A stretch of DNA of 57,844 nucleotides from Anaerolineales bacterium (lineage in GTDB: Bacteria > Chloroflexota > Anaerolineae > Anaerolineales > UBA6663), in assembly GCA_020850595.1 (NCBI GenBank), contig JADZEK010000124.1, forward strand, positions 1 through 57,844, given 5' to 3'. Of this stretch, positions 15,990 through 27,576 are shown in pieces. The translations under genes were made by a program, and so were the position numbers. A model generated the notes under the pieces. It worked only from the letters and a program-made list of their open reading frames with translations, had not been told where the DNA came from and did no database searches. How positions within the stretch are numbered: the first letter of the stretch is position 1; each line of letters begins with the position of its first letter.

Positions 15990-16142
15990 TCAGGGTGGCG
16001 GTAAGAAGCTGCCGCCGCTATCCGCGTCGGGCTGAACGCCGATCTTCTCGGTCAAAGCCTGCACGTCGCCGTGGACGATGAGCGCTGGGGCGGTATAAGG
16101 GCGTTTGGCTGGGAGGGGGGTGGTTTCGTCAGTCGTTTCCAT
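15990..16142 (-). CDS. Lasso peptide precursor 2
   Basis: A 50-residue precursor with leader signature RPYTAPALIVHGDVQALTE (Tyr16, Pro19, Gly25, Thr31). The proposed core KIGVQPDADSGGSFLPPP (33-50) keeps Asp at positions 7 and 9 and the GSF triad, but ends in three prolines with no terminal Ser or Asn. This makes C-terminal phosphorylation unlikely for this product. The ATG at 16142 is chosen for its GGAGATTCA ribosome site; the frame is open further upstream but would run into the gap. Confidence 0.85.
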   Translation of the reverse strand: METTDETTPLPAKRPYTAPALIVHGDVQALTEKIGVQPDADSGGSFLPPP

Positions 16143-16179
16143 TGAATCTCCTGGATGATGGGATGGCTGCAGCGTGAGT

Positions 16180-16335
16180 TTATGGAACGCCGGCGGGGAA
16201 GCTGCCGCCGCCGTCCTGATCAATCTGCGGGCCGGCCTTTTCGGTCAGGGCCTGTACGTCGCCGTGAACGATGAGCGCGGGCGCGGCATAGGGGCGCTTA
16301 ACCGGGAGGGTGGGAGTCTGTTCGGTCGGGGTCAT
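16180..16335 (-). CDS. Lasso peptide precursor 3
   Basis: A 51-residue precursor. Its leader begins MTPTEQTPTLPVKRPY, almost identical to precursor 1, and ends ALTE. The proposed core KAGPQIDQDGGGSFPAGVP (33-51) keeps Asp7, Asp9 and the GSF triad. The upstream sequence with GGAGAGCGCCC is also nearly identical to that of precursor 1, so the duplication included the ribosome site. Confidence 0.85.
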   Translation of the reverse strand: MTPTEQTPTLPVKRPYAAPALIVHGDVQALTEKAGPQIDQDGGGSFPAGVP

Positions 16336-16384
16336 GGGCGCTCTCCTTTGTTTCAATGGATGGCGGACAGCACGTTTGGGATTC

Positions 16385-16561
16385 TCAGGAAGACTGGCTA
16401 TCATCAGGGGTGGGCGGAGTGAAGCTGCCGCCACCGTCCTGATCGAGCTGCTGGCCGCTCTTGCCGAGCGTCAGCGTTCGCACTTCACCGTGGACGATGA
16501 GCGCGGGCGCGGGGTAGGGGCGCTGGGCGGGTTGGGGGGGGGTTTTGTCGGTGACGGGCAT
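16385..16561 (-). CDS. Lasso peptide precursor 4 (longest core)
   Basis: A 58-residue precursor. The leader signature is RPYPAPALIVHGEVRTLTLG, so Thr31 is followed by Leu-Gly rather than Glu. The core contains KSGQQLDQDGGGSF and then an 11-residue tail rich in Pro, Asp and Ser that ends in Ser-Ser, a plausible kinase substrate. With Thr31 at -2 the core would start at Gly33 and Asp40 would be position 8, the commonest lasso ring size. With the start at Lys34 the acidic residues are at 7 and 9. The ribosome site (TGAGAAAGCCC) is weaker than in the other copies. Confidence 0.82.
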   Translation of the reverse strand: MPVTDKTPPQPAQRPYPAPALIVHGEVRTLTLGKSGQQLDQDGGGSFTPPTPDDSQSS

Positions 16562-16591
16562 TGGGCTTTCTCAGTTGAAAGTTGATGGAAG

Positions 16592-16753
16592 TTACTGGCC
16601 GCTGTCGGGGATGAAGCTGCCGCCACCGTCCTGATCGAGCTGCTGGCCGCTCTTGCCGAGCGTCAGTGTCTGCACGTCACCGTGGACGATGAGCGCGGGC
16701 GCGGCGTAGGGGCGCTGGGCGGGTAGGAGGGGGTGTTCAGGGGGCGTCGGCAT
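16592..16753 (-). CDS. Lasso peptide precursor 5 (first after the cyclase gene)
   Basis: A 53-residue precursor, first of the five to be transcribed. The leader signature is RPYAAPALIVHGDVQTLTLG. The core region from Lys34 shares KSGQQLDQDGGGSF with precursor 4 and ends IPDSGQ. Thr31, Gly33, Asp40 and Asp42 offer the same two ring registers as precursor 4. A good GGAGAGTGCCT ribosome site precedes the ATG at 16753. Confidence 0.85.
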   Translation of the reverse strand: MPTPPEHPLLPAQRPYAAPALIVHGDVQTLTLGKSGQQLDQDGGGSFIPDSGQ

Positions 16754-16843
16754 AGGCACTCTCCTTCTTCAATGCGCTGACGGGCGGCGGGCTACAACCT
16801 CGACGGCGCGCCGCCGTGGCTGCCAACTGGGACTGGGCTTAGT

Positions 16844-18787
16844 CTATGCCGATATTGGGCTGGTGTCAAACACGGCCGGCTCCGCGGCGGCGAGCCACAG
16901 GCTAAACGTGAGCACGCGCGACAGGCGCAGCATGGGGTTCCAGTGGCGCGGCACGGTATATTCGCCGAGCGCGGCCGCCTGCTGGAGTTGGGCGTAGTCG
17001 GCGCGGGTGACCGCCAGGTCAACATAGGGGGCGCTGATGGCTACGGCCGGCATCAATTCGGCCAGGCGCGGCATGTCGTTGGCGAGCAGCGCGCGGCCGA
17101 TGCTGAAGATGGGCGAGGACTTGCTGCGTCGCTGGCGCACCGCTTCGGGCAGGATGCCGCGCATGGCGTTGCGCTGGATCAGGCGGTTCCAGCCGTCGCG
17201 CAGGCGCTGCTCGGCGGGCAGGCCCAGGCAAAACTCGATGAGCCGCCGGTCGAGGTAGGGGTGACGCAGGTCAATGCCCGGATCGGCGGCGATGCGGTTG
17301 TACAGTTCGGGCATGGCCGGCAGCTTGGCCAGGCTGAAGCGGTTTTCGGCGCGGGTGTCGCGGAAGCGGCGCGCGCGGGCTTCGATGTGGGCGCGCAGTG
17401 CGGTGTCGCTGTCGAGCCGCCAGGCGAAGCTGGGGTTGATGGGCGTGCCCGCCGCCCAATAGGGCCGGTCGGGCTGGCGCAGCCGACGCCAGCCGCGCAC
17501 GCCTTGCCGCATGAACTCGGGCATGAGGGGCTTGAGGGCCATGCTCCAGGCCATGCCGGCCAGGGCGCGGGTGCGCCGGGGCTGCCAGCCGCCGGTCATC
17601 CCGGTGAATTCGCGCCAGGCCGTGCGCAGGCGCCCGGCGCGCAGCAGTTCGGTCAGGCGGCCGAGGCCGTGGGAGACCACCGCGTCGCCGTAGTTGCCGT
17701 CGAGCAGCACGCGCACGCCGGCGGCGCGGGCGGCGCTGTTGGCCTGGTGCTGGAGCGAGAGGGCCATGTGGACGAAAGGCTCGCCGGAGAGGTCGAGCAG
17801 GCGCTCCAGGTCGGTCAGGGGCGAAGCGGGGTCTACCAGCAGGGTGTGGTGCTCCAGGCCGCCCAGTGCCACGGCCGGGGCCATGAACTCGCGCTCGTCG
17901 GAGGCGCGGGCGGCGTCGAACAGCAGCGAGAAAGTGTGCAGCCGCTCGCCGCGCTCGGCCAGCATGGGCCGCGCCAGGCACACGACCGAGGTGGAGTCTA
18001 GCCCGCCGCTGAGCATGGAGCCGACCGGGAAGGCGCTGCGCAGGCGGGCGCGCACGGAGGCGGTGATACGCTCGCGGAAGGCGGCGGCGTACTCGTCGTC
18101 GTTGGGCAGGCGCGTGTCGCGCGCGGCGTCCAGGTCCCAATAGCGGCTGAGGCGCGGGCCGGCGGCGCTGAGCGTGACGGTGTGGGCGGGGGGCACGCGC
18201 GGCAGGTCGGCGTAGAAGCTCTGCGCGGCGTCCACGCCGCCGGTGAGGTAATCGGCCAGGTGCGCTTCGTTGAGGCGGCTGGGCACGCCGGGGATGCTGC
18301 GCAGGGCCTGCACGTCGGAGGCGAAGGCGCAGAAGGCGCGGCTGTGATAGTAGAAGACCGGCCGCACGCCCATGATGTCGCGCGCCAACAGCACCTCACG
18401 CCGGGCGGTGTCCCAGATGGCGAAGGCGAAGTCGCCCAGCAGTTGCGCGGCGCAATCGGCGCCCCAGCGCTGGTAGGCGGCCAAGATCAGGGCCGCGTCG
18501 GGTTGGCCGTCGTCGCGCAGGGCGAGTTGGCCGCACAGCTCGGCGCGGTTGTCGAGGCGCGCATCGGCCACGATCATGCACGCGCCGTCGGCGGAGGCCA
18601 GCGGGCCGGCCTCCGCCAGCGACTCGGGGGTGGTGAAGAGCACGCGCTGGGTCAGCGCGGCGGGGCCGGCGTGCCACGCGCCGCCGGCATCCGGCCCACG
18701 CCGCAGCAAACGGGCCTCGGCGGGGGCCAGCGCGTCGGGCGCGGGGGCGCGGCCGTCGAAGTAGACCAGGCCCGCGAAGCCGCTCAT
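16844..18787 (-). CDS. Lasso cyclase (asparagine synthetase homologue)
   Basis: A 647-residue homologue of asparagine synthetase B. In lasso biosynthesis this protein adenylates the Asp/Glu side chain of the core and closes the macrolactam around the threaded tail. The N-terminal glutaminase-like domain (about 1-210) begins MSGFAG, so the nucleophilic Cys2 of true AsnB is replaced by Ser. It cannot release ammonia, as expected for a lasso cyclase. The C-terminal synthetase domain holds the PP-loop SGGLDS (260-265) and DGNYGDAVVSHG. The ATG overlaps the peptidase gene stop by four bases. A 90-base gap follows before the first precursor gene. Confidence 0.92.
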   Translation of the reverse strand: MSGFAGLVYFDGRAPAPDALAPAEARLLRRGPDAGGAWHAGPAALTQRVLFTTPESLAEAGPLASADGACMIVADARLDNRAELCGQLALRDDGQPDAALILAAYQRWGADCAAQLLGDFAFAIWDTARREVLLARDIMGVRPVFYYHSRAFCAFASDVQALRSIPGVPSRLNEAHLADYLTGGVDAAQSFYADLPRVPPAHTVTLSAAGPRLSRYWDLDAARDTRLPNDDEYAAAFRERITASVRARLRSAFPVGSMLSGGLDSTSVVCLARPMLAERGERLHTFSLLFDAARASDEREFMAPAVALGGLEHHTLLVDPASPLTDLERLLDLSGEPFVHMALSLQHQANSAARAAGVRVLLDGNYGDAVVSHGLGRLTELLRAGRLRTAWREFTGMTGGWQPRRTRALAGMAWSMALKPLMPEFMRQGVRGWRRLRQPDRPYWAAGTPINPSFAWRLDSDTALRAHIEARARRFRDTRAENRFSLAKLPAMPELYNRIAADPGIDLRHPYLDRRLIEFCLGLPAEQRLRDGWNRLIQRNAMRGILPEAVRQRRSKSSPIFSIGRALLANDMPRLAELMPAVAISAPYVDLAVTRADYAQLQQAAALGEYTVPRHWNPMLRLSRVLTFSLWLAAAEPAVFDTSPISA

Positions 18788-19221
18788 TGGGGGGCCTCCG
18801 GCGCGGGCTGTTCAAAGGCGGGCAGCGGTTTGAAGCGCCGGGCTTCGGCCGCGCCCAGCACGGGGCGGCCAGAGCAGGTGAGCCAGGCGTGGGCCTCGAA
18901 CGCGCGGCCCGCGCCGCCCGCCACGCCCAGGTGGAGTTGGCTGCGATGGCCGTGGTGGGCGAAGAGCACCTGCCCGGCCAGCGCCTGGGTGAGGCAGGTG
19001 GCGCGCGGCACGACGCGGCCGGCGGCAGTGATGGCCCAGGCCAGGCGCGGCGGCGGCAGGCCGCGGCGGGCGGCGGGCGGGCGGGTGAGGGCCCAACGCT
19101 GCACGGCGGCGAAGGGCAGCAGCCACAGGGCCAGGCGCACGGCCCACAGCAAGGTAAAGGCGTGCAGCAAGGCGGCGCGTTCGGCGCCGGGCAGTTGGAA
19201 GAACTTGCGCAGTTTATTCAT
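18784..19221 (-). CDS. Lasso leader peptidase (B2, transglutaminase-like)
   Basis: A 145-residue Cys protease of the McjB C-terminal/transglutaminase-like family, which cuts the leader from the lasso precursor. Cys76 in PRATCLTQALAG and His111 in EAHAWL are the expected catalytic pair; the third acidic residue is not evident. A hydrophobic segment (about 20-40) precedes the domain, as in other B2 proteins. The start ATG at 19221 overlaps the end of the RRE gene by 8 bases, and its own stop overlaps the cyclase start by 4 bases. The three genes are therefore tightly coupled. Confidence 0.9.
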   Translation of the reverse strand: MNKLRKFFQLPGAERAALLHAFTLLWAVRLALWLLPFAAVQRWALTRPPAARRGLPPPRLAWAITAAGRVVPRATCLTQALAGQVLFAHHGHRSQLHLGVAGGAGRAFEAHAWLTCSGRPVLGAAEARRFKPLPAFEQPAPEAPQ

Positions 19222-19501
19222 GCGCGGAGCGGGCTTCGATGAGGCCGTGGGCGTGCAGGTCGGCCAGCAGCTTTTGCAGGTCGGCCGCGCACTGCTCCGG
19301 CGTGACGGCGTACTCGGCCAGCACGGCGGCCTCCAGCGCGGCAACGGTGGCGGGCTGCTGGAGCCGCCGCCAGATGAAGGCGCCGACTTCGTTGAGGCCG
19401 AAGTAGACGCCGCTGGCGAGGTTGAGGATGGCGACCTCGTCGTCCAGGTCAACGGAGGTCTGGTCGCGGATGGCGGTGATGGTGGTGTCGGAGGCGAACA
19501 T
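19214..19501 (-). CDS. PqqD-like RiPP recognition element (lasso B1)
   Basis: A 95-residue winged-helix RRE protein. The pattern DEVAILNLASGVYFGLNEVG, then IWRRLQQ and a C-terminal helix pair ending LLADLHAHGLIEA is that of PqqD/lasso B1 proteins, which bind the precursor leader (the YxxP segment) and deliver it to the protease. The frame is open to an ATG at 19537, but the ATG at 19501 gives the usual length and lies 6 bases after a TACACT -10, implying a leaderless message. It is the first gene of the lasso operon. Confidence 0.9.
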   Translation of the reverse strand: MFASDTTITAIRDQTSVDLDDEVAILNLASGVYFGLNEVGAFIWRRLQQPATVAALEAAVLAEYAVTPEQCAADLQKLLADLHAHGLIEARSAHE

Positions 19502-19507
19502 GCCCGC

Positions 19508-19537
19508 AGTGTAACCCGTGGCAGGGGAAAGCGTCAA
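19508..19537 (-). promoter_or_regulatory. Putative promoter of the lasso operon
   Basis: On the minus strand TTGACG (19532-19537) is followed after 18 bases by TACACT (19508-19513). The -10 is identical to that of the rpsU promoter. The predicted transcript would begin at or next to the ATG at 19501. Confidence 0.6.
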
Positions 19538-19589
19538 CCATTAAGACGGGCAAAAACCGGGTCGGAATGTCAGGCAGGCAGGGCGGCCG

Positions 19590-20795
19590 TTAGGGCAGCC
19601 GCGCCGGGTCGGCGCGCTGGAGGATGGCGGCGGCCTCGGTCGGGTCGGCGAAGCGCGGCTGGTAGAGACTGTAGATGTGAATGGGCAGCAGTTCGTAACC
19701 GGTGAGGGCCGCGCCGGTGAAGGTGGCGCGCAGGAGCACGCCCTGGCGGTTTTCCCACGGGCCTTGATCGAAGACGAAGTTGCCCAGCGCGTAGGCCACG
19801 ACGGCCCGCGCCCCCTCGGGCGTGGCGGTCTCGACCACGGGCTGCACGGTGTGCGGGTGGTTGCCGATGATGAGCGTCGCCCCGGCGGCGAACATGGCGG
19901 CAGCCCAGTCCTGCTGGTAGGCGGTGGGGGTCGGCGCGTACTCGACGCCCCACTGCGGCAGGACGATGACTACATCGGCCTGGGCGCGGGCGGCGGCGAT
20001 GTCGGCCAGCAGGCCGGGGAGCGCCTCGGCCGAGAGCGGGGCGGTGCCGGGGACGGAGGCGGAGGCCCAAGTTTCCGCGCCGACCTCGGTGACGCCCAGG
20101 AAGGCGAAGCGCACGCCCCGCGCCTCCAGGATGACGGGGGCGCGGGCCGCCGCCAGGTCGGCGCCGCCGCCGACGGTGCGGATGCCGGCGGCGTTGAGGT
20201 TGGCCTGGGTGTCGTTGAAGGCGCGCTCCTGGCAGTTCCAGCCGTAGCTGCCGCAGTCCTTAGCGTGGTTGGTGGCGACGGTGATGAGGTCGAAGCCCGC
20301 ATAGGTGAGGCCCTCCACGGTGCGGCTGGGGCCGATGAGGTTCATGGTTTGGGGGCAGGGCGAGGGGGCGCTCTGGTCGGAGATGGAGCCGTCGAGGCTG
20401 CCGATGGCGAGGTCGGCGGCGCGCAGGGTTTCGCCCACGAACTGGTACGAAACGGTGAAGTCGTCGCGCGCCAGCGCGATTTGCGCCGGGCAACGGCCGG
20501 GGTTGATGTCGCCGGTGAAGAGCAGGGTGATGGCGGGAGGCGGGGTGGCGACCGGCGTACCGGTCGGGGGTGGCGCGGTGGGTGGGTCAGTGGCGGGCGG
20601 CGCCGGGCTGGCGTTGGGGGCCGGCGCGCTGGTGGGCGGGTCTGCCGCCGCGCGCGCTGGCTCGGTTGGGGTGGCCGCTGCGGTGGGAACGGTGGCTGTC
20701 GCCGGCGGCGGGCCGAGGGTGGGGACGAGGGTCGGTAACGGTGGGTAGCAGGCGGCCAGGAGCAGCGCAGCGAGCACGGCCCGGAGACCGCGCAC
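19590..20795 (-). CDS. CapA-family (poly-gamma-glutamate-type) lipoprotein
   Basis: A 401-residue secreted protein. The GTG start at 20795 gives a short lipoprotein signal with lipobox LLAAC, followed by a Pro/Thr/Ala linker to about residue 95 and then the PGA_cap metallophosphatase-like domain. Its motifs are LLFTGDINPGR, IATNHA-equivalent VATNHAKDCGSYGW, FLGVTEVG, GNHPHTVQPV and YALGNFVFDQ. Characterized relatives include CapA/PgsA, linked to poly-glutamate capsule, but many CapA-domain proteins occur without a capsule operon, and no capB or capC is visible here. The start lies 2 bases past the YprB-like gene stop, implying coupling. The exact substrate is unknown. Confidence 0.85.
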   Translation of the reverse strand: MRGLRAVLAALLLAACYPPLPTLVPTLGPPPATATVPTAAATPTEPARAAADPPTSAPAPNASPAPPATDPPTAPPPTGTPVATPPPAITLLFTGDINPGRCPAQIALARDDFTVSYQFVGETLRAADLAIGSLDGSISDQSAPSPCPQTMNLIGPSRTVEGLTYAGFDLITVATNHAKDCGSYGWNCQERAFNDTQANLNAAGIRTVGGGADLAAARAPVILEARGVRFAFLGVTEVGAETWASASVPGTAPLSAEALPGLLADIAAARAQADVVIVLPQWGVEYAPTPTAYQQDWAAAMFAAGATLIIGNHPHTVQPVVETATPEGARAVVAYALGNFVFDQGPWENRQGVLLRATFTGAALTGYELLPIHIYSLYQPRFADPTEAAAILQRADPARLP

Positions 20796-20797
20796 GC

Positions 20798-22165
20798 TCA
20801 GGCGGCCTCGGGGCCTTGCTTGGCGCGCACCCGCGCCAGCCGCTGGTGGAGGGCTTCCACGGCGGCCTGACGCTGCCAGCCGGCGGGCCAGCCGCCCACC
20901 AGCGCCAGGGCGCGCTGCACCCACACCTGGGCGCGGCGGTAGTCGTGGGCGCGCCACTCGTAATACTTCGCCAATTCCACAAAGGGCAGCGGGTCTTCGA
21001 GCGTGAAGGAGGCGAGCTGTTCCCAATAGGGCACGGCCTCGGCGCGGCGGTCCAGCTTCTTGTACAGCGCGGCCAGGCGGGTGAGGCCCAGGGTGCGGTC
21101 GGGCAGGGTGAGTTGGCCCGCCAGCGCGCCCTGGAAGGCGGCCTCGGCCTCGGCGGGCCGGTCGTTGTCGGCGTGCCAGCAGGCCAGGCGCAGCAGGTCG
21201 GCGGGGCTGGGGCCGGGCGGTGCGGCCTCCCGCGCGGCGCGGGCGGGCATGGCGCCGGGCCGGGAGCGGCCGGCGTCGCCGCCCCGGGGCGCGCCGAAGG
21301 TCTCTAGCAGTTGGGCGGTAAGCGTGACCATGGAGAGGATGTCCACGGTATTGTGGTAGATCACGCGCTGCATGGCGCGGGCGTCGCCGGTGCGCAGGTA
21401 GTCGTGATAGAGCTGGGGGATGAGCCAGCCGGGCACGTCGTCGTCTTGGCGGGCAATGTTAAAGACGCCGCGCTCGATGTCGCCCAGCGCGCAGGAGGGC
21501 AGCCGCCCGCGGTAGAGCCGGCGCGCGGGCATCAGCAGGTCGAGGTGAGGGCGGTGGCCGAGCGCGCCGCGCCGCCGGTTGACGGTGAGGCGCGTTTCGA
21601 GCAGGGGCAGATCGAACGACCGCCCGTTGAAGGTGACGTAGCCGGTGCGCGGGGCCAGGTCGGCGATCAGCGCGTCGAGCAGGGCGGGTTCGTGGGCCGG
21701 GTCGAGCAGGAAGTATTGGCGCAGCACGAACTGGTCGCCGTGCACCGCGCCGACGCCGATGAGGAAGACCAGCGTGCCCGCGCCGCCGGCCAGCCCGGTG
21801 GTCTCGGTGTCGAGGAAGGCCAGGCTGCGCAAGTCGGTCTGGGCCAGGGCCTCGTCGCGGGCGAGGCGGGCGGCGGTGGCGGCGGGGTAGGCAAACGCCT
21901 CGGCCAGGGGCTTGGGGCCGTGGGTGAAACCCAGGTCGTAGACGGTGTCAACGCGCTGAAAGGCGCCCAGGCTGCTCTCGACGCGCTCGCCGGGCAGGGC
22001 GTTGCCCAGGTCGCGCGGGGCCGGGGCGATGGTGCGGGCCGGGGGGCTGCCGCTGGGCGTATCTGCCTGCGCCGGACCGACGGGCGGGGCGGAGTCGGTG
22101 GTAATCGTCCGGTGTTGGTGGACGCGCAAGCGCTGCAAACGGGTGCGCAGATCGGCGGCGGGCAT
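20798..22165 (-). CDS. YprB-type RNase H-like exonuclease with TPR tail
   Basis: A 455-residue protein. The DEDD-type nuclease domain (about 105-285) has the first acidic motif FLDTETTGLAGG, the second region TGYVTFNGRSFDLPLLETR, and the C-terminal YHNTVDILSMVTL segment typical of the ribonuclease H-like YprB family. A Ser/Pro/Ala-rich N-terminal stretch (1-100) and a C-terminal helical-repeat region (about 320-450, TPR-like, for example PAEAEAAFQGAL) flank it. The predicted activity is 3'-5' exonuclease on nucleic acid; no partner helicase is adjacent. A TATAAT at 22193-22198 lies 28 bases before the start. Confidence 0.85.
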   Translation of the reverse strand: MPAADLRTRLQRLRVHQHRTITTDSAPPVGPAQADTPSGSPPARTIAPAPRDLGNALPGERVESSLGAFQRVDTVYDLGFTHGPKPLAEAFAYPAATAARLARDEALAQTDLRSLAFLDTETTGLAGGAGTLVFLIGVGAVHGDQFVLRQYFLLDPAHEPALLDALIADLAPRTGYVTFNGRSFDLPLLETRLTVNRRRGALGHRPHLDLLMPARRLYRGRLPSCALGDIERGVFNIARQDDDVPGWLIPQLYHDYLRTGDARAMQRVIYHNTVDILSMVTLTAQLLETFGAPRGGDAGRSRPGAMPARAAREAAPPGPSPADLLRLACWHADNDRPAEAEAAFQGALAGQLTLPDRTLGLTRLAALYKKLDRRAEAVPYWEQLASFTLEDPLPFVELAKYYEWRAHDYRRAQVWVQRALALVGGWPAGWQRQAAVEALHQRLARVRAKQGPEAA

Positions 22166-22230
22166 GTGGGTAGCGGAACGGATGTGCGGAGGATTATACC
22201 CCGCCCGCGCCAGGCTTGTCTGAAACCAAA

Positions 22231-22262
22231 CCGGGGCCGGTCAGCCTGCTGACCGGCCCCGG
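22231..22262 (-). terminator. Terminator after the DUF2200 gene
   Basis: A perfect 14-bp stem (22231-22244 with 22249-22262, CCGGGGCCGGTCAG) with a 4-base loop is followed on the minus strand by TTTGGTTT. It begins 19 bases past the stop. Confidence 0.85.
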
Positions 22263-22280
22263 ACTGTTCGGTCAAGCCGC

Positions 22281-22655
22281 CTAGGCCGCGGGCTGGCGCA
22301 GGATTTTCTCCATCGGCCGGCCCTTGGCCAGCTCGTCAATCAGCTTATCAAGGTAGCGCAGGTTGCGCATGATGGGGTCTTCGATGTCTTCCACGCGGAC
22401 GCCGCAGATGACGCCCTTGATCAGCGTGCGCGAGGGGTTGAGCGCGGGCGCTTGCACCACAAAGGTCTCCACGTTGGTTTCTTTTTTCAACTGGGCATTC
22501 AGCTCGGCCTGGCTGTAGCCCAGCAGCCAGCGGATGATCTCATCCACTTCTTTCTTAGTGCGCCCCTTGCGCTCGGCCTTGTTGACGTACTCGGGATAGA
22601 CGCGGGCAAAAGGCATGGCGTAGAGTCGCTGCGTGGTCTTGCTGTTGGCTTGCAT
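22281..22655 (-). CDS. DUF2200-family protein
   Basis: A 124-residue protein matching the conserved DUF2200 pattern: [54 protein letters not shown] and the closing [35 protein letters not shown] (quoted here in parts). The family has no established function. The ATG at 22655 is chosen for its GAGGAG ribosome site and because it matches the family N-terminus. It lies 34 bases downstream of secA and may be cotranscribed; a strong terminator closes the unit. Confidence 0.85.
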   Translation of the reverse strand: MQANSKTTQRLYAMPFARVYPEYVNKAERKGRTKKEVDEIIRWLLGYSQAELNAQLKKETNVETFVVQAPALNPSRTLIKGVICGVRVEDIEDPIMRNLRYLDKLIDELAKGRPMEKILRQPAA

Positions 22656-22689
22656 CTGCGCTGCTCCTCTCGGTCTGTTGAGGCCCGGC

Positions 22690-26943
<4,254 letters not shown>

Positions 26944-27078
26944 GCAGGTGGCCTCGCGGATAACGACGTATGAGAACGAGAATTATAACATGCGGGGAGG
27001 GGCGGGAAATGAGCGGGGGCGCTGAACAGGCAAGCTTTACTGCTATTTAAACTGCGATCAGAGTTAACTAGGCTGCTA

Positions 27079-27486
27079 TTATCGATCTTGGAGCGCAGCG
27101 GTTATCCGCCGCAATACACGGTCCAGGTTATGTTCAATGTCGAATTCCCATACTCTTAGCACCTTCCAGCCCATCTGTCTGAGTTGTCTGGTGACACGTC
27201 GATCGCGTCTCCGATTGCCACCTATTTTCGCCCGCCAGTAATCACGGTTTGTCTCTGGCAAGCGGAATCTGGAAGGGTGACCATGCCAAAAATCGGAATC
27301 CACAAATACGACCACTCTTTTGCGACGGAAGACTATGTCTGGTTTTCCGGGAAGCGTAGAAACATAGGTGGCAAAGTATGTATGTTGAGTGCGGAGTGCA
27401 CGCATGACAAGCCGTTCGGGCTTTGTTAGCGTGGACTTCACATTTCGCATATTTTTCAGGCGCTGTTCTTGCGTTATGTTGTCCAC
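27079..27486 (-). CDS. vsr: Vsr-type very-short-patch mismatch endonuclease
   Basis: A 135-residue DNA nicking enzyme that repairs T:G mismatches arising from deamination of 5-methylcytosine. The family pattern is clear: TQEQRLKNMRNVKSTLTKPE, KPDIVFRRKRVVVFVDSDFWHGH (catalytic Asp and aromatic wedge region), ETNRDYWRAKIGGNRRRDRR and GWKVLRVWEFDIE. The zinc-binding cysteines of the E. coli enzyme are absent; VDSDFWHGH replaces VHGCFWHGH. The start codon is GTG. It diverges from the HNH nuclease gene and its presence implies that the neighbouring methyltransferase makes 5-methylcytosine. Confidence 0.9.
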   Translation of the reverse strand: MDNITQEQRLKNMRNVKSTLTKPERLVMRALRTQHTYFATYVSTLPGKPDIVFRRKRVVVFVDSDFWHGHPSRFRLPETNRDYWRAKIGGNRRRDRRVTRQLRQMGWKVLRVWEFDIEHNLDRVLRRITAALQDR

Positions 27487-27576
27487 AGTCTATTTCTCAA
27501 CGAATGGCCGCGACCCCGCTTCGATGTATACTTCAGCCTAACCACGAAATCATCCAACCATATGCTTGGAGAGGCC

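Noticed and set aside
15770..16753. Reading the five small genes as another RiPP class (for example lanthipeptide or sactipeptide)
   Set aside because: There are no radical SAM, LanM or LanB/C genes, the cores lack cysteines, and the RRE, peptidase and Asn-synthetase trio defines lasso biosynthesis.
16844..18787. True asparagine synthetase
   Set aside because: The catalytic Cys2 is Ser and the gene is embedded between a lasso peptidase gene and precursor genes.
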